From NCBI GenBank assembly GCA_023053685.1, contig JALIGW010000002.1:164068534-164132533 (forward strand): a DNA stretch of 64,000 nucleotides. Reading direction: 5' to 3'. Numbering within the stretch: the first letter of the stretch is position 1; each line of letters opens with the position of its first letter. The position numbers and the translations under genes are program-made. This stretch comes from Diadophis punctatus similis (taxonomy: Eukaryota > Chordata > Lepidosauria > Squamata > Dipsadidae). This document shows positions 32,128 through 43,997 of the stretch, in pieces. The notes beneath the pieces are model-generated. The model searched no databases. It was not told where the DNA came from and was given only the letters and a program-made list of their open reading frames with translations.

Positions 32128-33624
32128 AGTATCCAGCTTACAGACAACTTCCATTTACGAAAGGACTGCTATAAAGCTATTATATTGAACATTTAAGTTA
32201 CATACAACCGTTCATAATAACGAATGCGCGCACTCCTTTGTGACGCTTTGTTGTGAGTAAGGTTTGGTTCAATCATTTCAAAATGAAGGCAAATTTCCAC
32301 AATATTGAAGAAGTGCAAGGTGGAGTGCTGATGTAAGTGCTGTGCGTGATTTTGCTGAAAAAAGTACTGAGGAGGGAAGTTATTTGCCAGACTCAATACT
32401 TAATGAAGAAGAAACAGGCTTATTTTGGTAAAGAATGCCTGAAAGGACCTACATTTTGAAAGAGGAAAAGAAAGTGCATCGGGCATGAGGTATCAACGGA
32501 TAAGCTAAGCTTATTGGGAGTAAAACATCCAAGGGTTGCAAGCTTAAGCCTTTATTTGTGTATTGCTTCCTAAATTGCTTCACTACATCATGAAGGCATC
32601 TCTTCCTGTTCCTTGGAAGGCCAATGCAAAAGCTTCAGTTACAATTACCATCTTTTTAAGATTGGTTATTGAACCATTTTGTCCCTATTGTTGAACATTA
32701 TTGCTTGGCCAAAAACATTCCTTTCAAGATTTTCCTTGTGCTTGACAATGCACCTGGACGTCCAAGCACTGTAGTTGACACTCACACCAATGTAAAGGTC
32801 ATATTTTTATCCCCAACACTACACTGCTACCTCAGCCAATGGATCAGGGGATCATAGCTGTCTTTAAGGCCCAATATTCATGGCAGACTTTCTACAATGT
32901 CATGTTATGCAAGTTGATGCGAAGAGCTGATGGAATTATAACATCTACGATCCCATCAAAAACATTGCTGATTCTTGGGATGAAGTGAAAGCAGCCAAAT
33001 ATGAAAGGAGTATGGAAATTGTATCCCCGATTTGTGAATGCTTTTCAAGAGTTTACAGCTGACAGCATTGTTAGAGTCAGGCAGGTTGTGGTTGGTATAT
33101 TGGTAATCAAGTGCAATTAGACATTTGTGAAAATTATGTACTCAACTCCCATGCTGAAGAACTGACCCATTGAGAACTAGAATAGTAGATGCTAGCAATT
33201 TATGAAGATGGGGACCCAAAAACTCCAGAACCAAAAGTGTTTTTGGTGAAAAAGTTAGCTAAAGTCTTTGGTCTCTTTGAAGCAGGATGGCAAAGTTAGA
33301 GGTGCAAGATCCCGATATAGAGAGAAAATCATCAAGGATAGTTACTGAGAGTGCTAGCTGCTACAAGCCATTTATGATGAGAAAAAGATAAGCTCTATCC
33401 AAACCTCCCTTGATGTTTATTTCAAGAAATTAAATCCAGTAGTAACGCACCCTCCGACCCTCCAGCAATAGAATCAAACCCTCTCCAGCACCAGGCCAAA
33501 TATATACTATAGATTAATACACACATTTGATTAACTGATGCTAAATAATTGTTCTGACTTACCCACATATAAACTTAAAGATAGACTTAGGAATGGACCT
33601 CCTTCATAAGCCGGGGACTGCGTG
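32128..33624 (+). pseudogene. Decayed Tigger (pogo/jerky-type) transposon with transposase remnant
   Basis: The right end CATAAGCCGGGGACTGCGTG is followed by TA, as in Tigger elements; the left end near 32128 is eroded. Broken frames between about 32340 and 33120 give pieces in the correct order for a DDE transposase: 'EEETGLFW' and 'RMPERTYI' near 32410-32450, the second catalytic region 'FLVLDNAPGRP' (Asp codon near 32744), 'LSQWI' and 'MDQG' near 32840, and 'SWDEVKAA'-like sequence near 32980. Many stops and frameshifts show it is long dead. Its size (about 1.5 kb) is shorter than an intact Tigger, so part of the N-terminal DNA-binding region is missing. It faces right. Confidence 0.85.
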
Positions 33625-33953
33625 TATACTAGAAGAAGATATTTTATTTGACTCTTCAGTCAAAGCAAAAGCCAGTGACACCAGACTATGGAATAGCAGT
33701 CATAACTTTGTAAGAATATGAACATGAGTAATGGATTCCAATCACAGCTCAGTCACAAGGAGAATCATATTGGCCCACATTGTATTGTGGTCACAATGAT
33801 TAGTGATTTCAACAGTTGAGAAATATGCTGTATGCACAGTATGTCTGTCCCACAGAGTTGTAACTGATTTAATAACTTAAGTAATTTCCCTCGGGTGTTG
33901 TAGACTTTTTTAAGCAAATGGAACTAGGAAATTATTCCTAATTCCACTGGTTT

Positions 33954-34175
33954 AGCAATAGCAATAGCACTTAGACTTATATACCGCTTCATAGTGCTTT
34001 ACAGCCCTCTCTAAGCAGTTTACAGAGTTCAGCATATTGCCCCCAACAATCTGGGTCCTCATTTTATCGACCTCGGAAGGATGGAAGGCTGAGTCAACCC
34101 TGAGCCGGTGAGATTTGAACAGCTGAACAGCTGAACTGCAGTGCTGCATTTTAACCACTGCGCCACCTTGGCTCT
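33954..34175 (-). mobile_element. tRNA-derived squamate SINE, family A
   Basis: Same structure as 2086-2308: TATTGC tail at the left, body AACCGCTT equivalent mutated to AACTGCTT, head with GCCAAGGTGGCGCAGTGG at the right. Confidence 0.85.
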
Positions 34176-35078
34176 TAGGCTCTTAAAATTCTCAGCCCCC
34201 TTATCAAATATCATTTGGAGGAAGTCACATATGTTAATGAAATAGACATTTTTAAAATGAGGATCTTATTTTTAACCAGAAGTGGATATGTAAAAAAGAG
34301 ATCAATGTTTTCTCTCCCCCTCTTCTACAAAATAAATAGTTAACATTCAACTATATATGTCAAATCCCTGGAATATCCTGGAAATGACAATGAAGCTACT
34401 CTAGAATAGTGTAAGAGGAACAATCGACTGTCTGTTCCAAAACTTAAGATTGTAGATGCTTAAGGTAAGAGCCTTCCAACTAATTGTACACTAATCTTCT
34501 ATGTTATATGTGTGAAACCAAGTACTCTCTTGGGCTGCTTCTGCACGTGGAGACTGTGTTGATTAGAGATTGGCACCATTCAGATGGCCCTATAATAATA
34601 CAGGATTTCTGAAGACCTTGAAAAGATGGTTAACTAATGGCTTGACATCTGCTTCTGAGGAAATATAACAAAAAAAATGCTTTACAGCTTTTTTTTCTTT
34701 TGAGTTGCAAGATTTCCTATTTCCCATTGGGAGGAACTCCTACCTTATCCTGCCTACTGTTCCCAAGATCATGCATCTCCTGCCAGATGGCCTAGAAATG
34801 TTGCCCTCTCTCCCACTGCAATTATAGTATAAGGAAAGAATGAAGAAGGGAACAGAGTGTTATTTAGGTACGGTACTTTTTTATTTTATTTTACATTCTT
34901 CCATTGCCAGTTGGAGGAAACATTGGCCGACAATAAGGGAAGATGGAATGAAAGAGTAAGGACAACCACACAGTGCTTCAGAAAGACTTCCAGAGGCTCT
35001 GAGGTAGTTTCCTTTGTCTTTAAGCACCTGAGAAACTGACCTCCCCCTCACAATCTTAGAGATTGCTACCTACAGTTA
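34176..35078. other. Unannotated stretch
   Basis: Nothing recognised. Confidence 0.45.
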
Positions 35079-35316
35079 AGAGCCTCAGTGGCACAGTGGT
35101 TAGAGTGCAGTACTGAGGCTACTTCTGCTGATCACCGGCTGCCAGCAGTTTGGCAGATCGTATCTCACCAGGCTCAAGGTTGACTCAGCCTTCCATCCTT
35201 CTGAGGTGGGTAAAATGAGGACCCAGATAGTTGGGAGCAATATGCTGACTCTCTAAACCGCTTAGAGAGGGCTCTAAAGCACTATGAAGCGGTATATAAA
35301 TTAAGTGCTATTGCTA
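35079..35316 (+). mobile_element. tRNA-derived squamate SINE, family A
   Basis: Head AGAGCCTCAGTGGCACAGTG, a long head variant (GAGGCTACTTCTGCTGATCA, CCGGCTGCCAGCAGTTTGG), body and TAAGTGCTATTGCT tail. It belongs to the longer subtype also represented at 62883-63119. Confidence 0.85.
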
Positions 35317-35850
35317 CAACTAGAAGAGTGGAGAAAATGATATGACGGAAGAAAATGAGCAATCTAATAATGTTCAGAGACACAGTTTTGGATAGAACTT
35401 TGTGGGGATTTTTGATGAATTACTAGTGCTGATTCTGTTAGGAACTGATATCATTCAGAATCTGGTCTGCCTTGTTTGAGCATTGCCAAATCCCTTACAA
35501 TCTTGGCAAAGGCACTCAGATTGCAATTGTATTCATATCTTTCTGGGATTCAGCCACATGTGGATGCACCACTAATTATGCATTGTGTTGTAACTTTCTT
35601 ATCACTTACCACAATAGCCCCTATCCCCAGATACCGGTAAGGGTCAGTGCAACTGTTCCACCAATAATGTGTAGTAAAATGAAGTTACACTGTCCTTTAT
35701 TAATACATGCACTATCTCTGGCACAATGTACCGTAAGTTAACACCATTGTATCCATTATAATTAATTGATTCAGACATAGGGTTTATTATAGCATAAGAA
35801 AACTTTCTTTAAAAAGATTAAATGCTAAAAAAAGGTTATATGCTCCAAAT
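35317..35850. other. Unannotated stretch
   Basis: The 89-aa frame at 35472-35741 is Cys-rich but unrecognised. Confidence 0.4.
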
Positions 35851-35852
35851 TA

Positions 35853-36484
35853 CCGTATTTTTCGGAGTATAAGATGCACCGGAGTATAAGACGCACCTTA
35901 GTTTTTGGGGAGGAAAATAGGGGAAAACAATCTGCCTACCAGGTATTCATCTGGCTAGCATCCTTAGTCTGGTCACCTTCAGCACATTATTTTATCCCCT
36001 GGTTAGGACTTAAAAAAACTTTCTTCTGAGAGAGTAACAATGAAAGAACCTGCAAGCCAGTAAGAGCTGGGAAGATCGTTAGCACCTAGTTAGGGCTAGA
36101 AAAAAACTTATTCGGAGCAGCTTCAGCACATTATTTTATCTCCTGGTTAGGACTTTAAAAAACCTTCTTCTGAGAGAATAACAATGAAAGAGCCTGCAAG
36201 CCGGTAAGAGCTGGGAAGATAGTTAGCACCTGGTTAGGGCTAGAAAAAAACTTATTCGGAGCAAGTAGAGCAATGAAAAAAAATTCTGCAAAAACTTAGG
36301 GCTGGAAAAACATTCTTTGGAGAGAGTAACAATTAAAAAGCCTGCAAGGTAAGAGCTGGGAAGATCTGTTAGCACCTAGTTAGGGCTGGAAAAAAAAAAG
36401 CTACATTCGAAGTATAAGACGCACCCAAATTTTCAGCCACTTTTAGGGAGGAAAAAAGTGCGTCTTATACTCCGAAAAATACGG
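35853..36484. mobile_element. TA-flanked DNA transposon with internal tandem repeats, 632 bp
   Basis: The ends CCGTATTTTTCGGAGTATAA and TTATACTCCGAAAAATACGG are perfect inverted repeats flanked by TA (35851-35852, 36485-36486). Just inside, GATGCACC/GTGCG motifs continue the symmetry. The interior holds a 144-bp unit twice (from 35977 and 36121, each CTTCAGCACATTATTTTATC ... AACTTATTCGGAGCA) and a third partial unit to about 36400. No transposase. The same end type as 15219-15891, but a completely different interior. Confidence 0.9.
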
Positions 36485-36486
36485 TA

Positions 36487-36831
36487 TATGAAAAGGTAGG
36501 TTCAAATCCATGTTCCTTTCTCCAGTATTTGAATATAATTTATGGAAAAGTCAGCACCTAAACTTCTGGACCTAACCTCAACATCTGTGATTGGGCATCA
36601 CAGCAGTGAATGGTCAGACAGCAGATGCAATTGTCCTTCTCCATTGACCCATGATGAAGATCATAAAATATGAAGACAATTATTCCATAGGAGGTGGATG
36701 GCTGCATGCTATAGTCAGTGTTTAGGCTAATATTTTTAAAACAGAAAAAAAATTGTCAAGACATTAAAACCTATGAGCATTTTCATAATTATGTCTACAG
36801 CAGCTTTCCCCCAGCCTTATGTCTTCCAGGT
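36487..36831. other. Unannotated stretch
   Basis: Nothing recognised. Confidence 0.45.
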
Positions 36832-37475
36832 ATAATAATAATAATTTTATTTACAGTCACAGACCAAAATACAAGTGCAACAAAAAACAAAAAGAAAAAT
36901 AATACAATCACAAACAATTAACACCAGAAGCCTTGGCAAAAGGGAATTGCAACGTTCTCCTCTAATAGTTACAGCTCTTAAGAAAAATTTTGAAACCTGA
37001 GAAGTAATATAGGAGGAATCATCCCCTAGACAATATAAGGCCAAATTACTAGCATTAGAACCAGAGGGATTAATTCCAAGAAGAGACAATAATTTAATTC
37101 TGGCTGTGTTATATATAGGGCAGTATGATAAGACATGCTCCACAGTTTCAATCTCAGCCCTATCACAGGGGCATAGTCGCTCACTAATCAGGAGCCTCTT
37201 GAATCGCCCGTCGAGTAGTGCTGAGGGCAAAACATTTAAACGGGCTAGGGAAAAGACTCTTCTATACTTGGGGATGGTTAGAGTATAGAGATATGAAGCC
37301 ATCCTCAACCCATAATTATTAGAATGGCTGAAAATCAATGGGGAGCAGGTTTTATTGGCTCTGGATCTTAAATATTGCAAATCTATGTCCACAAGCCGTT
37401 GGACTACCCTAAACTGGGCGTCCTTGAGACCATAATCTGTCTTCCTGATATAAGCACAGCTGGCTAACAATTCTT
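36832..37475 (-). pseudogene. I/Vingi-like LINE, ORF2 C-terminal domain, 5'-truncated
   Basis: A 207-codon open frame (37470-36847) encodes the C-terminal part of a non-LTR retrotransposon ORF2. Around residues 60-90 it reads 'YLYTLTIPKYRRVFSLARLN' and 'VLPSALLDGRFKRL'; it is followed by a zinc-knuckle-like C-x-C ... H ... C cluster ('LCPCDRAEIETVEHVLSYCP', residues about 99-118). The last 30 residues are hydrophobic and come from AT-rich 3' sequence. The element ends in an (ATT)n tail at 36832-36855. Only about 640 bp remain, so it is a truncated copy, but the frame is intact. The pattern fits the I/Vingi branch; the clade is inferred from memory of motifs. Confidence 0.7.
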
Positions 37476-38433
37476 AACAACTGCAGTATCTTATGAATAT
37501 TGTCTGGTAGCTTGAAGGAGGCTAACATCAACTTTTGCTTTCTTTCCTGCATTATGAGTTTAAAAATGATATTTGAATTCAATCATGAATCATTTCTGAT
37601 TTCACTACTATGAAATCTCACACCCAGAGTTGATTTGATAGGTCTTGCAAAGACATATATTTTCAATTCTTGGCTGCTTCCCTACAATAAAAAAGAATAG
37701 AAAAGAAATAACTAAACAGGACTAATAATGATTAGGGTCAGTCTTGGGAAGTACATCTGTACTTCTTCCATGACATTTTATGAAGAGGGATAAATTGAAA
37801 CGTTGTTTTGGAAAAGCCGAGGAAAATGAGGAGGCATTTTATTTGATTTTCATCGGAATCGGAATAGTTTTCTAAACTATTTAAAGTTGTAAATGTGATT
37901 TATAAACTGCTCTTTAAAAAAAAAAAGTGGGATGGGGGAAAGAAACGTAAATGATTTCCAGACCCCGCTTTCACAAGTAGGAAAGGAAATATTACTCTCT
38001 CCAGGAACTATTTAACATTGTACCCCGTCTAGACACACAGATTTTACTATAAATAATTGCTTTGGGAAATCTGAATATGTATGTGCATGTTTTTATTTCA
38101 CTATAGCAAGAAAAAAAATTCCCTCCTTGTCAGCTGTCTTTTTTGGCTTCAGTGCTTTAAATCCTGATGCCACATTTCCTATCAGATATTAGCATTTTGA
38201 AAGAAACATCAATACTGCTCATATTGCTACCTATATTCTAATGTGGGAGGGGGAAAAAAGAGAGAAAGTGACCAGATATCAAGGTGATCGGCAGAGAGAT
38301 AGTTGTGTATCTGAGATGCTTTGGAAAGAATTGCGTTGATCTATTAACAACAACAAAACATATTTAATTTCTACCGGCATGTTAAAACATTGCTGATAGA
38401 GGATAATATTTGTAATTCAGGGTTGAAATGAGA
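37476..38433. other. Unannotated stretch
   Basis: Nothing recognised. Confidence 0.45.
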
Positions 38434-38584
38434 GGTCCTTGGTGCTCTCTGAGCTTGGTTATTACCTTGCAAACTTTTCATTACCCAAACTAAATAACAT
38501 CATAACTAGCACTGATGATGTTATCTAGTTTGGGTAATGAAACATCCTCAAGAAAACAACTGAGCACAGAGAAAACCAAGGACC
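38434..38584. repeat. Foldback repeat, family II (about 70-bp arms)
   Basis: Arm 1 (38434-38502: GGTCCTTGGTGCTCTCTGAG ... CATTACCCAAACTAAATAAC) is followed after about 10 bases by its imperfect inverse (38513-38584: GTTATCTAGTTTGGGTAATG ... AAAACCAAGGACC). A single arm lies at 26620-26705. Read in one direction each arm gives a 'GNETSxRK' peptide comparable to family I. Confidence 0.75.
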
Positions 38585-38782
38585 CTTAAAATGTTGCTGT
38601 CAAGAGCAGAAAACCGGGGTAAACAGGGATAAATAAATCCCTTGCTATGAAAAATCTTTCCTTTCTGCTAGAAAATTTGACTGACTGATTATTCAGGGAC
38701 AGATTGAATAGTCAGGGTTTCCACCAGGTTCAATAGTCAGGGTTTCCTCCAGGTTCTTGCCTGGATCACATTACCAGAAGAG

Positions 38783-38784
<2 letters not shown>

Positions 38785-38852
<68 letters not shown>
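38785..38852. repeat. (GT)n microsatellite, about 68 bp
   Basis: Pure GT run; frames of over 100 aa across it are artefacts of the repeat. Confidence 0.98.
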
Positions 38853-38857
<5 letters not shown>

Positions 38858-39873
38858 AAATGGACAAACCAGACACCTTTTCCCACTGGGTTGTTTAATG
38901 CCTGTGAAGCTTTTTGCTGCTCTAACTTTAGCAGCATCTCTGCTTCTAGGTTGGCTCCACCTTGGCCGCAGAGCCCTGGGAAGACACAGTGATCTATTGC
39001 CTTTTTTCCACTGCAGTGTGGGAGGTGAGGAGGGCAGTCTCGGCTGGAAATATTTCTGGTTTTTATTTTCCAGCCTGGAACACATTCTCTGGAACAAACA
39101 AATGCCAGAACAGCTCTATGAGACATCTGCATTTGAGAGTCTGCCTTTGTAGTGTCTGGCAACCGTCAGAGATTGACGGCTTTATCTTCCTTTGAAAAGT
39201 ACAGGATCACGTCAATACTGATTTTTGTAGGCATTTTGTGCTTGGTGCACAGCATGGTAGGATGGCAGTGAGAAACAGGAGCAGCTATAGGCTTAACAGT
39301 CCTAAAATCAAAACCATTTCAGTTTCTTAACTGAAATCTTTCACTTGTGCCCTGAAACTCTCAAGATCAAAAATCATTACTCTAGAGAATAACCTCAGGA
39401 TGCTGAAATAAAGAGACTCGCATGTCACGGTACTACTAAAAATTAAGAAATAAATCTTATTTGATAGCTTCTTTGTTTCCCATTTCCACTATCAGCTCTC
39501 ACAGTCTGGAGAGGAGAGGAGACTGGCAAATATATATATAAAGATGCTTCCCGCAAACAGATTCCCCCCCCCCTTGCTCCAATTGCTTGAGGTAGGTTCT
39601 TTATTTTCCCTTCATTTACATGAAGGGCATCCCAATCTTTTTCTTTTCTGGTCAAAAAAACCAACAACCCACCTTAGAAAGTTCTGTGATGAAAAATTGA
39701 AGGCAAAGTGACTTTAAGCATGTAAAATTATGTATAGTCTAAGAACAGAAAGGGGAATTCAGTCACAGACCATTTGTTCCATCAGGATATTCCATTTTAC
39801 CCAAATAATGATACAAGTAACTAAAGCCATAAAGCCAACTTAACACAGATGATGGAGAGATACAGAGAAATAC

Positions 39874-39875
<2 letters not shown>
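38853..39875. other. Unannotated stretch
   Basis: No exon or repeat recognised; the 131-aa frame 38757-39152 is mostly the GT tract and its flank. Confidence 0.4.

Positions 39876-39940
<65 letters not shown>
39876..39940. repeat. (GA)n tract, about 65 bp
   Basis: Pure GA run, about 940 bp from an inverted (TC)n partner at 40877-40944. Confidence 0.97.
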
Positions 39941-39944
<4 letters not shown>

Positions 39945-40872
39945 GTTCTGCAAATGTTCAGCAGTTAAAAACATACCTGCTTTCAACAGGTGGAAATCTC
40001 TGCCCATACCTGTCGTATGCCAGGCCCACGGAGTGGATGGAGAAGATGGGTACCTTTTCATCTGTTCAAACTATAGAGGAGCTACTGGAACATCCAAGTC
40101 GCCACTCCTCTTTTAAGCGGCTGGCACAAGTGGTCCTCTTTCCTCACTGCTTAAAATCTGGAAAACCTTTTACTTTTACCTTATATGAGCTGAAAGATGA
40201 TGCTGGATGGCTGACGGCCACATCTGTCAGGAGCCCTGAGCAGACCATTCGCTAAAGCTCGGTCACGTGACACTGCTGCCTTGACCTGCAACAGTTCAAG
40301 CGAATGTTGGTTTTACCCCCTAAGGAAGGCGTGCTTGACAATTTTCATATTTCTTCTAAATTTGGAGATTTCAGACAATGCTCAGAATGCCAGAGACCCA
40401 TGTGGAAGTCATTAAAGCTGGGAAGGAGGGAGGGAGAGAGAAAGAAGGAAGGGGGAGAGGCTGAGGGAAGGCGGGGAGGGGGGCAAAGGAGTGAGGCCTG
40501 GATGCTCTTGCCAGCTACATGCCTGGGAACGTAAATGAACTCACTCAGGGAAAGTTGTTTGTAATAATTTGCTTCCTCTCCAGTTCTCCTGCCCCAACGC
40601 ATGCTTGAAGGGGATAATTTCTACCCAGTCAGTGACAAACGCAGCAGAAGCAAAAGGAAAAAAATATATATTTGGAAGGCAGTATTTTTGAACCCATAGG
40701 ATGGAGTCGCTCCAGGCAGGCTGCAGCTGACAAGGTTCAAAATCTGAAGAGAGAGAAAGGCACTTTCGTTACCTTGTGATTTTTTTTAGTTTGAGAGAAC
40801 TTCATTTGACCAAGCTAAGAAGCATATAAGCAGATGAAAAGCAGCATACAAAATGATTTCTTTCCCCTATCC

Positions 40873-40876
<4 letters not shown>
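39941..40876. other. Unannotated stretch with purine-rich block
   Basis: A G/A-rich block at about 40419-40490 (GGAGGGAGGGAGAGAGAAAG and onward). Nothing else recognised. Confidence 0.45.

Positions 40877-40944
<68 letters not shown>
40877..40944. repeat. (TC)n tract, about 68 bp
   Basis: Pure CT run, complementary to the GA run at 39876-39940. Confidence 0.97.
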
Positions 40945-40946
<2 letters not shown>

Positions 40947-41204
40947 GTAAATGTAGAACAAAGGTGATATAGGATTCCCCCCCCCCAATGGGTGTTTTTC
41001 AGTCTGACTGGACTTTTCAAACAAGGTTTATGTTAGATATCTAGAGTAGACTCTGAAGTCATAAAGAAGGTTGGCATGATGAGGAAATATACTCACGAAG
41101 TCTTGCAAACCAGGTACAAAATTGGAAGCTAGAATTTCTAGTGCAGCTTTCTCTAAATGCTATCCACTGAAGTTTTAAACATTGGATGAAATATTGGTGT
41201 AGCA

Positions 41205-41377
41205 CAGGGGTACCCAACCTCTGGTCCAGGGACTGAGACCGGTCCGCAGCCAATTGGGAAATGGTCCACGCAAGCAGCAGGTAAGCATGTGTGGAATCAT
41301 CCCCTCCTCTCCCCCCGCTACCATGCACTGCCACCACCACTGCTGGTCCATGGAGCCAGAAAGGCTGCGGATTGCTG
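41205..41377 (+). mobile_element. hAT MITE, 173 bp
   Basis: Left end CAGGGGTACCCAACCTCTGG with ACCGGTCCGC just inside. The right end is eroded (GATTGCTG). Flanks GTGTAGCA/GCATAGCA match at 6 of 8. It has the same length and the inverse orientation of the copy at 51503-51675. Confidence 0.7.
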
Positions 41378-41385
41378 GCATAGCA

Positions 41386-42849
41386 TATAGTGGAGATTAA
41401 TTTGGTAAAACCCATGGAACATTTTTGGGAGAAACTCAGTGAAAAGGGAAGGAGCTCTTTTTGTCCAAATGGAACCAAACTGCTTGAACTTACCATCAAA
41501 AAGTGATTAAGTTGATTTGGGGGACAATTCAATGAATCTGAAGACTTGAGGAGTCGGGCCACATATACATTTAATAAACCACAACAGCAAAAATTGTTAT
41601 GGTTTATCACAGAGTCAAACAGATATTTAGACTGGATTTAGCATGTTTATCCACTTATTGAGTCTTTCCCAAGGGATAAAGAGATGATGTTGTCTGATGA
41701 TGTTGTTATTCTGAAGAGATGACTAATTTTTTTTTTGTTTCCACAAAAAAGTGATAGGTCAGAAATAGGACATAAACTAATAGTAGAACACGATAGCCAA
41801 AGGAAAATCAAGCAGCAAAAATATTTGGGGAACAATCCCATATTAGTGTTTTTATAGTAATGCTAGCAGTTTCAAATTCTTCCCAAATGCTTGTTGCATT
41901 GTCATATTAGTAGGTCAGTGATAATCATTGGTGATAAAATAGCTAACATGGCAGTAATAAGCTAAATAATATTTGTTATGATCAACAGAAAATTATCGAC
42001 ATAACACTGCCTCTATAATAGTGGCGTTTTGCAACTTTAAGTTCCTTCAAGAAGAAAGCAAGGAATGGGTGAATTAGGGTGGTTTGTTTGAATGATTTCT
42101 ACATACGATAGGTAACGGATGTCGTGTGTTGAAGCAAAAATGGAAAGTCTCATGTAGCATACTGTAAAAGATTATTTTTGTGGGATAATCTTTTGTGAAC
42201 AATAGCAGAATTGAAATGCAGGCATAAAGAAAGAAAACCAGTACTAGACAGTCATCATTAGATACAAACTGAAAAAAACTGGGAACTGCTTCCTAGAATA
42301 GTATGCCTCTGTGACAAAGAAAGCATGATGACCCATAAAGCAAATTTCTCAAAATGAAAAACCACCTCCATGGAATTACTGTGAGTGATGATATCAATTT
42401 CTCCAAATTGTTTTATCCTGTGGACATCCTATTGTCCACCCTGCCCGAAATATTAGGAATGACCCTGAGACGGAGAATTTAATCAGCGAGGCATCCAGAA
42501 AGACATGCTGTGTAAACTGAGGTAATGTCAATTGTTGTGATAGAAAAGAAGCAATATTCTTTCACCTCTAAGGATGGACCTGAATCCCTCTCTACAGGAT
42601 AGGACACATCTAGACAGCACACAGGATATAGTAAGGCATATAAGTGTTTCACTGACAAGAAACAGTGACCCCAATATTTTCAAACTTTATTTAAATGTCC
42701 CAGGGAAAATATGCAGAAAATCCAGCATACAGGATGTCAGATTGATTTTTTTTAAATTGGGGAACAAGTAAAAAGGAAACAAAGAAAATGCAGTGTCAAA
42801 ACTCTTGAGATTAACCATTTTGGGCTCAACATCACAATTCGTTTGTTTA
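41386..42849. other. Unannotated stretch
   Basis: Nothing recognised in about 1.5 kb. Confidence 0.4.
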
Positions 42850-42895
42850 TGAAATTTATTTGCTGCCCATCTCGTATCCAATGACTCTAGGTGGC
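42850..42895 (-). mobile_element. LINE 3'-end stem-loop fragment
   Basis: On the minus strand GCCACCTAGAGTCATTGGAT followed by GAGATGGGCAGCAAATAAAT is a decayed version of the CR1/L2 terminal stem-loop and tail seen at 55700-55745 and 62812-62850. Confidence 0.55.
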
Positions 42896-42953
42896 TATAA
42901 TAATATAGCTTGAACGTATATTACAAGTCAAACACTATCACCATCCCCTAGAG

Positions 42954-43367
42954 CAGTGATGGCGAGCCTTTTTCCCCTCGGGTGCCGAAAGCGCGCACAT
43001 GTGCGCACGTGCCCACACCCATAATTCAATGCCCCCATGCCCCCTGTACCCCTGTGCATATGCACATGGCCCCCATGTGCTGTGCTGCCCCCCCCACACA
43101 TGCATGCATGATCCCCCTCCCCCGTTTCCCAACTTCCGGTGGTCCCAGTAGGCCTGTTTTTTGCCCTCCCCAGGCCCTAGAGGCTTCCGTGGAGCCTGGG
43201 GAGGGTGAAAACACTCCCCCGGAGGCCGAAAACGCCCTCCCAGAGCCTCTGTGCGAGCCAAAAATCAGCTGGTGTGCTGGATCTGAGCTAGGGCAATGGC
43301 TCGCGTGCCGGCAGATATGGCTCCGCATGCCACCTGTGGCACGTGTGCCATAGGTTCACCATCATGG
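42954..43367. mobile_element. hAT MITE, 414 bp
   Basis: Ends CAGTGATGGCGAGCCTTTTT and TAGGTTCACCATCATGG, with a perfect 8-bp duplication CCCTAGAG (42946-42953, 43368-43375). CpG-rich, palindromic interior (GCACATGTGCGCACGTGC; GGCTTCCGTGGAGCCTGGGG). Frames of 100-123 aa across it are by-products. Confidence 0.88.
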
Positions 43368-43375
43368 CCCTAGAG

Positions 43376-43858
43376 GATAGCCACACAAATAATAGGCAGT
43401 ATTAAGGAAGCTATGACTGTAGATTCCTTTAGACTAGATATGGGCAAATGAGGGTCTATGGCCACATGTAATGACCATACCTTACTCATACCCTGAAACT
43501 CCTAAGGCTATTTCGATCAAAATTTAGCAATAAAGTTCTGAATTTCAAAAGCATACTTTTGAGTAGGAGAGGCTGATGGATTTACTGGTAGGAAGGGTAG
43601 CAATTTGATTTCTAGAACCTTCTATTCCCATTCCCACTCTTATTCTCCCTCAAAAACAAACAAACAAAAGCAGGTAAAAGAATATATTTTTCGCAGCCCT
43701 ACAGAAGGTGGGAAGTTTTAATTCCTCTGTTCTGTTTTAGGAAATGGATACTTTGCTCAAAAAAGAACAAAACAAGCTTCAAATTCAGAGGTCATAATCA
43801 TTTCAGTATTAGTTGCTGGGAAACACTAGCATGAAAGCATTATTTCATTCTGTTTTAC
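43376..43858. other. Unannotated stretch
   Basis: Nothing recognised. Confidence 0.45.
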
Positions 43859-43860
43859 TA

Positions 43861-43995
43861 CCCTGTTTTCCCCAAAATAAGACATCCCCTAATAATAAGC
43901 CCAATCGGACTTTTGAGTGCATGGCAATATGACCAAGCGCTTATTTCAGGGTTCAAAAAAATATAAGACAGCGTCTTATTTTTGGGGAAACACGG
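43861..43995. mobile_element. TA-flanked MITE, 135 bp
   Basis: Ends CCCTGTTTTCCCCAAAATAA and TTATTTTTGGGGAAACACGG, flanked by TA (43859-43860, 43996-43997). The copy at 55154-55288 has exactly the same length. Tc1/mariner-like on the strength of the TA duplication; the exact family is not assigned. Confidence 0.85.
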
Positions 43996-43997
43996 TA

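Noticed and set aside
38737..39162. Long frames of 108-141 aa on both strands
   Set aside because: They run through the (GT)n tract, which is open in several frames; the non-repeat part has no domain features.
42938..43353. 100-123 aa frames on both strands
   Set aside because: Entirely inside the hAT MITE bounded by CCCTAGAG; low-complexity Pro/His/Ala composition.
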